64,000 bases of DNA, taken from the NCBI RefSeq assembly GCF_000176135.1, contig NZ_ACZN01000014.1, positions 248,001-312,000 on the forward strand, read 5' to 3'. The DNA is from Vibrio coralliilyticus ATCC BAA-450 (lineage in GTDB: Bacteria > Pseudomonadota > Gammaproteobacteria > Enterobacterales > Vibrionaceae). The notes under the pieces are model-generated. The model was given only the letters and a program-made list of their open reading frames with translations. It searched no databases and was not told the origin of the DNA. Of the stretch, positions 59,262 through 64,000 are shown piece by piece (position 1 is the stretch's first letter; each line of letters opens with the position of its first letter). A program made the position numbers and the translations under genes.

Positions 59262-59507
59262 ATGTCTCTAAGAACACAATTCTCGCGCTTGGTGGATGAC
59301 ATCAAGCGCACCCGTCAAACACTTGAAGACCAATCCCCCAATTGGGCTAACGTCCCTACCCTTAAACTTGCTTCAACTTTGAAGCAATACGCGATCGACA
59401 ACTTCAAAGCAGCCAGCTCGATATTCGATAAAAAAGTCGAAGCGCTCGAGAACCTGCAGAAACAAATTGATGAACTCCGTGCTCAAGTTGAAGGCGGTGA
59501 ATCATGA
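59262..59507 (+). CDS. Small coiled-coil protein in the array interruption (81 aa)
   Basis: The protein is helical, ending in a coiled coil (SSIFDKKVEALENLQKQIDELRAQVEGGES). AAGG lies upstream of the ATG. Its leader (59193-59261) is unrelated to attC and has a different base composition from the cassettes. No family is recognised. It looks like inserted DNA, or a cassette with a lost junction. Confidence 0.5.
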   Translation: MSLRTQFSRLVDDIKRTRQTLEDQSPNWANVPTLKLASTLKQYAIDNFKAASSIFDKKVEALENLQKQIDELRAQVEGGES

Positions 59508-59520
59508 TATTAGGTTACGT

Positions 59521-59763
59521 GAAAGGAAGCGGCTCTACTTGGTCACAAGCGACCTGAAACCTTTTAGCTGAAATTCCCCAACACAGTCGATCAGCTTCAA
59601 CACACTCTGCAAGTATATTGGCCGTTTATGTCGCTTTGCGACAGGCCTAGCAAGAGTGAAAGTGCGCATTCTCACTTGTTCTGTGACTTTGATAATTTAT
59701 TGTTCTTTGTCAGTAAGTTAATATTAATTCTGGCATATAACTGAGCATGCACGCTTATCAAAC
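59521..59763 (+). repeat. Long interspersed repeat B of the cassette array
   Basis: The copy is homologous to repeats A and C (GAAAGGAAGCGGCTCT, ACACAGTCGATCAGCTTCA, GTGCGCATTCTCACTTGTT, GAGCATGCACGCTTATCAA). It lacks the GTGCGTATGCGCATG...TTATGCC end. The promoter-like pair TTCTCA (59669-59674) and GATAAT (59691-59696), 16 bp apart, lies 76 bases upstream of the next start codon. Confidence 0.75.
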
Positions 59764-59771
59764 GGGGAAGT

Positions 59772-60701
59772 ATGAAGAAAATCTATAAATATATGCCTTT
59801 CCGAGAGGAGTTTTTTACCAACTATTGCCTACGAGCAAGCCAACGTGGAGTGTTGAATGATCCATTTGAATTGAGTCCGGCACAAGATTTAGTGGATAAA
59901 GTTCTTCGCGAGGGGCTCGGTGACGACTTCTTTGAACAAGCTGAACAATTTGCGACTGATGGTAATTTCAATGAAGTTGGTGTTATTTCATTTACTGAAA
60001 ACTACAATAACCTTTTGATGTGGTCTCACTACGCTAATGAACATAAAGGGATTGTTGTAGAGTTTGACTATGAAAAATTAGATTACTTTTTCAATCACAA
60101 ACTTTCCATGAGAGATACGATTGAACGAGTACTATACAATAGAGAACGCTTTTCACCCTTACAGACTGAAGTATGTGTTAAAGACTTACTTCTAACTAAA
60201 AGCGATGATTGGATATACGAAAAAGAGCATCGTATCTTACCAAAGTTGAAACTAGCTGATTATGTTCGTGTAGAGCGAGAGCTGTTCGAACAGCTTCATG
60301 AGTTTTACGATAACTTGTATGTAGACTTGTTTAATATCGTTGCAGAGGACGAACAGTCGGTCACTTTTGAAGTTGATCTTGTCGAATACGAACAGTTCAA
60401 TAATCAAGACTGGGACGGTAATTCTACTGATGATCGAGAAGAAATGAAGTATAGCCATAGTGATGTGATTTTGAATGAAATCTATGGCTCTTTAGCAGTC
60501 TTACCCACATCTGTTTTCTTGTTTAAGTTGCCACCCGATTGTATATCTGCGGTTTTTGTTGGATGTCGTGCGTCTCATGAGGATGCTAGATTAATTCACA
60601 GTCTCATCGGTAGTAAAAATATACCTATTTTTAAAGCTCGGTTAAGTAAAACTCACTTTACTTTGGGTTTCGAAGAAATGTTCGTACAACAAAGCATTTA
60701 A
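59772..60701 (+). CDS. Cassette 4: DUF2971-domain protein (309 aa)
   Basis: The protein begins MKKIYKYMPFREEFFTNYCLRASQRGVLNDPFEL and has VISFTENYNNLLMWSHYANEHKGIVVEFD and WIYEKEHRILP, the DUF2971 core. It is more compact than cassette 3 and clearly divergent from it. Its stop codon lies inside the following attC (GCATTTAAG), so the site supplies the last codons. Its putative promoter is within repeat B. Confidence 0.85.
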   Translation: MKKIYKYMPFREEFFTNYCLRASQRGVLNDPFELSPAQDLVDKVLREGLGDDFFEQAEQFATDGNFNEVGVISFTENYNNLLMWSHYANEHKGIVVEFDYEKLDYFFNHKLSMRDTIERVLYNRERFSPLQTEVCVKDLLLTKSDDWIYEKEHRILPKLKLADYVRVERELFEQLHEFYDNLYVDLFNIVAEDEQSVTFEVDLVEYEQFNNQDWDGNSTDDREEMKYSHSDVILNEIYGSLAVLPTSVFLFKLPPDCISAVFVGCRASHEDARLIHSLIGSKNIPIFKARLSKTHFTLGFEEMFVQQSI

Positions 60702-60810
60702 GAGTGATTCGCAATGCGTGGAATTTTTACTTATGCGTTGCGTTTAGTTTTTAAGTTGGTATGCGGGCGCATCGGTATTGCGTTACTCACACCTTAATTT
60801 GGCGTTAGGC
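60686..60810 (+). repeat. attC: attC site 4 (VCR-like)
   Basis: The site runs from ACAACAAAGCATTTAAGAG to CTCACACCTTAATTTGGCGTTAGGC, about 125 bases, closely similar to site 1. It contains the stop codon of cassette 4. Confidence 0.9.
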
Positions 60811-60828
60811 GAATATGAGGAGAATTCA

Positions 60829-61773
60829 TTGGTAACTTTATTTCTGGGTGCAGGCTTTTCGAAATGGGCGTTTGACTTGCCGTTAGTGAATAATCTGTTT
60901 GATTTTGATATTAGCACCACCTCTGAAGCTGAAGAAAGAAGACTTGAGCTTATCAAAAAGGACTGGACTCTGTGGAGGGAAAGCAACCCTGATTGCACTC
61001 CAGAAAAGTTTGTTCATTGGTGCATTGAAAAGTCTAGCCACAGGAAAAGCCGAGTCATCTGGTATGTGAATCGACGCCTAACCGAACCATTTATGACCAG
61101 AATTCGTGGTTCATATTCAGCAGCAATGTTTGACGAACGTGTTGTTAGAGAAAATGAAAGAATTGTTTCTTTGAAACAATTCTTTAAAAAGCTGAAATAT
61201 TTGGGTTTAAACGGCATTATTACATGTAACTATGACACGATTGTTGAATGTGCACTCGGAACATCGGGCTTTAATTATGGGGTGGTTGGAGAGCAATTAA
61301 GAGGTCGAGGAATCAACCCACAATTTCCATGGCAAAATGCGCATTTAAGAGTTACTGGTAACACACCATTGGTTAAGCTCCATGGCTCACTTTCGTGGGA
61401 TAAAGACACAAAATATACAAGTGGTAAGCCAGGAAAGGCAGGTAACGCACTAATTGTCCCTCCGGCTCCTGAAAAAGAGCCGCCACTAGAACTAAAAGAA
61501 ATTTGGGATCTAGGGGCAAATATATTATCTAAATCACAAACCATTATTATTTTTGGTTTTGCGTTTAATCCTTATGACCAAGCACTATTGGAGTATCTTA
61601 AAAAGTTTGGTTCAAACATCAAAAACGTTCTTCTAATTGACCCTTATCCACAGATAGAACGTGCTAAGAGCCTATGGAATAATAGCAAAATTGAAGTGTT
61701 GGACCCTCGTAAAAAATTTGACATTGAGCCGTGGATAAAAACGAGTACCGTGTCGCAAGCGGATATCGCCTAA
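60829..61773 (+). CDS. Cassette 5: SIR2-like domain protein (314 aa)
   Basis: The SIR2-type NAD-binding fold is visible: LFLGAGFSKWA near residue 4-14, GIITCNYDTIVE near 127-138, LVKLHGSLSWD near 182-192 and IIIFGFAFNPYDQALLEYL near 235-253. Several bacterial SIR2-like proteins deplete NAD+ on phage infection. Here that role is inferred from family. The start is TTG at 60829, chosen because GAGGAG lies six bases upstream and it begins just before the GAGFS motif; the longer frame starts inside attC. Its stop abuts attC site 5. Confidence 0.85.
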   Translation: MVTLFLGAGFSKWAFDLPLVNNLFDFDISTTSEAEERRLELIKKDWTLWRESNPDCTPEKFVHWCIEKSSHRKSRVIWYVNRRLTEPFMTRIRGSYSAAMFDERVVRENERIVSLKQFFKKLKYLGLNGIITCNYDTIVECALGTSGFNYGVVGEQLRGRGINPQFPWQNAHLRVTGNTPLVKLHGSLSWDKDTKYTSGKPGKAGNALIVPPAPEKEPPLELKEIWDLGANILSKSQTIIIFGFAFNPYDQALLEYLKKFGSNIKNVLLIDPYPQIERAKSLWNNSKIEVLDPRKKFDIEPWIKTSTVSQADIA

Positions 61774-61892
61774 CAAAGCATTTGAGAGTGATTCGCAACA
61801 CGTGGTATTTTTATTATGCGTTGGCTCAAGTGATTAAGGTGCATACGGAGGCTTCGGCATTGCGTTGCTCACACCTTAACAGTGCGTTATAC
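61769..61892 (+). repeat. attC: attC site 5 (VCR-like)
   Basis: The site runs from CCTAACAAAGCATTTGAGAG to CTCACACCTTAACAGTGCGTTATAC, about 124 bases, similar to sites 1 and 4. It includes the stop codon of cassette 5. Confidence 0.9.
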
Positions 61893-61902
61893 AGCAAGGA
61901 AA

Positions 61903-62658
61903 ATGTTGGTGATAGATAAGCCATACAAGAGAACATGTAGAGTATTTTCTGACAATTCATATGGCCGCTCTGGCAAAGGAGAATACATAAAGCATCCTCT
62001 ATACGCAGATGCTCCTGCTCAGTACATCCGCGCTTATTTGCTTTTGCAAAAAGACTTAATTGAGCTGTTCGATTATGTTGAACCATCAGATCAGAACTTA
62101 AACACTCATTCTTTCCGTATTCATGAGTTGCTGATGAGGTTTTGTGTAGAGATCGAGGCAAACTGTACAGCTATTCTGAAAGAAAATGAGTATGCTAGCT
62201 CTGGTGCTAACTTGAATATGGGTGATTATAAGAAAATAGAACAAAGCCATTTTTTATCTAAATATGAAGTGATGGTTCCTAATTGGCATGGTGTAAAAGG
62301 TATAAGAAAACCATTTTCCAAATGGGCTTCAGGTGGTGGGTTAGATTGGTATCAAGCTTACAATAAAACCAAACATGACCGTCATGGTAATTTCCATCAA
62401 GCAACGCTTGATACTCTTATTGATGCTGCATGCGGTTTATGCGCGTTGATATCAGCTCAGTTCTGGACATACAGTTTCACTTCTTCGGACAACCTCATTA
62501 CCATCTCTGGTATCGAAGTTGACGGGTTTGAATCAGCCATAGGTGAATTCTTCAGAGTTAAATTTCCTCAATCAATTCCTACTGAAGAGATGTACAGCTT
62601 TACTGCGGATGACATTGATAATGGCAGAGATATTTTCCAAAAGTTTCACTACATATAG
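61903..62658 (+). CDS. Cassette 6: hypothetical protein with NKTKHDRH motif (251 aa)
   Basis: AAGGA lies close to a cluster of starts (ATG 61903, TTG 61906, GTG 61909), so the exact start is uncertain. The protein is mixed helical, with HELLMRFCVEIEANCTAIL and a striking YQAYNKTKHDRHGNFHQATLDTLIDA segment. Histidine/arginine motifs of this sort recur in uncharacterised helical, HEPN-like proteins, but I cannot name the family. It is flanked by attC site 5 and long repeat C. Confidence 0.6.
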   Translation: MLVIDKPYKRTCRVFSDNSYGRSGKGEYIKHPLYADAPAQYIRAYLLLQKDLIELFDYVEPSDQNLNTHSFRIHELLMRFCVEIEANCTAILKENEYASSGANLNMGDYKKIEQSHFLSKYEVMVPNWHGVKGIRKPFSKWASGGGLDWYQAYNKTKHDRHGNFHQATLDTLIDAACGLCALISAQFWTYSFTSSDNLITISGIEVDGFESAIGEFFRVKFPQSIPTEEMYSFTADDIDNGRDIFQKFHYI

Positions 62659-62664
62659 AGCTGT

Positions 62665-62936
62665 GTAACAAGCTGTTTAAATGCCCCTTAGCTGGAGCCT
62701 TTAAGTTGGTGTACCCTAATACAGTCGCTCAGCTTCAACACACTCGTCTTGTATTTTGGCCGTTTATGTCGCTTCGCGACGGGCCTAGCAATAATTAAAG
62801 TGCGCATTCTCACTTGTTCTGTGATTTTGATAATTCATTGCTCTCTACCAGTTAGTTAAGATTAATTTATGGCATGTAAATGAGCATATAAAGTTATCAA
62901 GAAAAGTGCGTATGCGCATGAAACAAGTGTTATGCC
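62665..62936 (+). repeat. Long interspersed repeat C, attC-like ends
   Basis: This 272-base copy begins GTAACAAGCTGTTTAA and ends AACAAGTGTTATGCC, so both ends look like attC ends although the length is more than twice that of normal sites. The interior is about 80 percent like repeat A by eye from GGAGCCTTTAAG onwards. TTCTCA (62807-62812) and GATAAT (62829-62834), 16 bp apart, face the protease gene. Confidence 0.75.
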
Positions 62937-62958
62937 TTAGAAATAATTTGGAGATTGT

Positions 62959-63798
62959 ATGGAAGTTAAGTCTTTATCGGAAAGCATGTTATTTGTAACT
63001 GTACGTATTGATACAGTTGATGCGAATGGGAATGGCGGGTCAGGAACGGGATTTATCTTTTTACATAACTATAATGGCAACGATGTATTATCTGTCGTAA
63101 CCAATAAGCATGTTATAGAGGGGGCTGTAAAAGGCGGTATTACATTTATCAAGCGAGAAGGTGGTAACCCTAAACTAGGTGACTCTTTTCGTATTGATTT
63201 CGACAATTTTGAAAGTGTTTGGTCTGGCCACCCTGAAAAAGATATCGATATTGCAGTTACGCCGCTTGTTCCTTTGCTTGAGTTTATGAAAGTAAGTCAT
63301 AATGTTGATGTGTTTTTTAAGCATATTTCGTCAGAAGATATTCCTAGCGCTGCTAATGTCGCTGAAATTGATGCTCTTGAAGAGGTAGTTTTTGTCGGAT
63401 ATCCAAATGGAATTTGGGATAGCAAAAATTACACTCCAATAATTCGTAAAGGCACAACTGCTACACCTTACGCTCTTGATTTCGAAGGCACAAAGAAATT
63501 TATTATTGATGCTTCTGTTTTCGGGGGGTCAAGTGGTAGCCCATTATTTCTCCATAACTCAGGTACATATACTAGAAAAGATGGACGGACAGTTGTCGGT
63601 TCTCGGTTTTTCTTCTTGGGCGTTGTAGCTGCGGTGTTCTTTAAGCGTTCAGTAAACGAAATTGTAAGTTTGCCTATCCCTACTAGTTCAAAGGATGTTG
63701 TTGTAAACCAAGAAATGATTGATTTAGGTGTTGTTTATAAAGCTGATACTGTTGTTGAAGCTATTGAGTATGCGATTGATCGTGATACAAAGGCATAA
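62959..63798 (+). CDS. Cassette 7: trypsin-like serine protease (279 aa)
   Basis: The catalytic triad is visible in order: histidine in VTNKHVIEG near residue 50, aspartate in KDIDIAVTPL near 94-103, and serine in FGGSSGSPLFLHN near 188-200. There is no signal peptide, so it should act in the cytoplasm. Cytoplasmic trypsin-like proteases occur as effectors or accessories in defence systems, which is inference here. Its stop lies within attC site 6. Confidence 0.85.
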   Translation: MEVKSLSESMLFVTVRIDTVDANGNGGSGTGFIFLHNYNGNDVLSVVTNKHVIEGAVKGGITFIKREGGNPKLGDSFRIDFDNFESVWSGHPEKDIDIAVTPLVPLLEFMKVSHNVDVFFKHISSEDIPSAANVAEIDALEEVVFVGYPNGIWDSKNYTPIIRKGTTATPYALDFEGTKKFIIDASVFGGSSGSPLFLHNSGTYTRKDGRTVVGSRFFFLGVVAAVFFKRSVNEIVSLPIPTSSKDVVVNQEMIDLGVVYKADTVVEAIEYAIDRDTKA

Positions 63799-63896
63799 CA
63801 AAAACATTATGGTGACGCTTTACACTCGGTAGTTTTTGTATAGAGTTTGGTGCGCTTGGAAAGTTGATCATAGCGCGTCTTATGTTAGGCGTTAGT
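63794..63896 (+). repeat. attC: attC site 6 (short type)
   Basis: The site runs from CATAACAAAAACATTATGG to CTTATGTTAGGCGTTAG, about 103 bases, of the same type as site 2. It contains the stop codon of cassette 7. Confidence 0.85.
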
Positions 63897-63916
63897 TTTT
63901 ACAAGGAGAATTGGCA

Positions 63917-64000
63917 ATGTCAGCTGAAAATTTTTTAAATGCAGAGACTGATACTTTTGGTGGCATAATCAAAGGTGACAATAAATTTAAAGTTCCTCTA
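63917..64000 (+). CDS. Cassette 8: start of a probable DUF262 (GmrS-like) protein, cut by window end
   Basis: AAGGAG lies upstream of the ATG. The 28 visible codons end in GGIIKGDNKFKVPL. DUF262/GmrSD-type proteins typically begin with a segment like I-x-GD-x-x-F-x-VP-x-YQR, so the last residues fit the approach to that motif. DUF262 proteins are nucleotide-dependent nucleases of modified-DNA restriction and related defence systems. Only the N-terminus is available, so the call is tentative. Confidence 0.45.
   Translation, partial: MSAENFLNAETDTFGGIIKGDNKFKVPL

Noticed and set aside
56321..62834. XerC-arm-like AGTGCGCATT inside repeats A, B and C as possible Xer attachment sites
   Set aside because: The XerC-like half is good in B and C, but the following bases do not match a XerD arm in any copy; treated as coincidental within the repeat.
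1..64000. CRISPR arrays, tRNA or rRNA genes
   Set aside because: No regular short repeat-spacer series and no recognisable tRNA or rRNA sequence was seen; the regularly recurring units at the right end are attC sites and long repeats.

Overview
The window looks like a stretch of a Vibrionaceae chromosome (or a large Vibrionaceae replicon) from a halophile, possibly Salinivibrio or a relative; this placement is an inference. It rests on ectoine-type ectB and aspartokinase homologues, VCR-like integron attC sites, a CTX-like filamentous prophage at a Vibrio-type dif site, and many c-di-GMP and chemotaxis genes. No rRNA, tRNA or CRISPR array was recognised. Base composition changes along the window: about 1-38 kb is GC-richer, and about 43-64 kb is clearly AT-richer with different codon use.

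Region 1 (1-15.4 kb) holds ordinary chromosomal or accessory genes: the end of a DUF2391-type membrane protein, a small MscS channel coupled to a frameshifted ZntB/CorA transporter, a degenerate ectB-aspartokinase pair, two diguanylate cyclases with intact GG(E)EF and I-site motifs, an SgrR-type regulator, a GNAT acetyltransferase, an Ntn-hydrolase, a methyl-accepting chemotaxis protein, and a RadC/JAMM protein overlapped by an arginine-rich small gene. Three reading frames here (zntB, ectB, and a small gene at 11903) are each broken by what looks like a single base.

Region 2 (15.7-38.8 kb) is an almost complete F-type (MOBF, MPF-F) conjugation operon on the minus strand: traA-L-E-K-B-V-C-trbI-traW-U-trbC-N-F-H-G-D-small ORF-traI. 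Most neighbours overlap by 1-17 bases. It makes pilin, the secretion channel, the ATPases, mating-pair stabilisation, the coupling protein and the relaxase. No entry-exclusion gene and no DsbC-type TrbB were recognised. A candidate oriT lies just upstream of traA.

Region 3 (38.8-44.2 kb) has an unknown gene, a DnaB helicase away from its usual neighbours, cyclopropane fatty acid synthase, small ORFs, a DUF1778-GNAT toxin-antitoxin pair with TACGGA operator boxes, and an IS110 transposase scrap.

Region 4 (44.25-56 kb) is a filamentous-phage region bounded and divided by three dif-like XerC/XerD sites (44251, 53719 and 54545). The first interval carries a complete CTX/VGJ-type gene order: repressor, Rep, ssDNA-binding protein, coat proteins, terminator, pIII, pVI and Zot. 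It also carries a secreted protein, an unrecognised three-gene operon and a DUF3653 regulator. The short second interval repeats the DUF3653 family. A DUF3693 regulator and an unidentified basic protein lie beyond.

Region 5 (56.2-64 kb) is an integron cassette array without its integrase. Its cassettes encode a membrane protein, an FRG-domain protein, two DUF2971 proteins, a SIR2-like protein, a KHDR-motif protein, a trypsin-like protease and the start of a probable DUF262 protein. Many of these types occur in phage-defence loci. Canonical VCR-like attC sites alternate with three long (about 245-280 bp) homologous repeats, each carrying the same promoter-like element facing the next gene.
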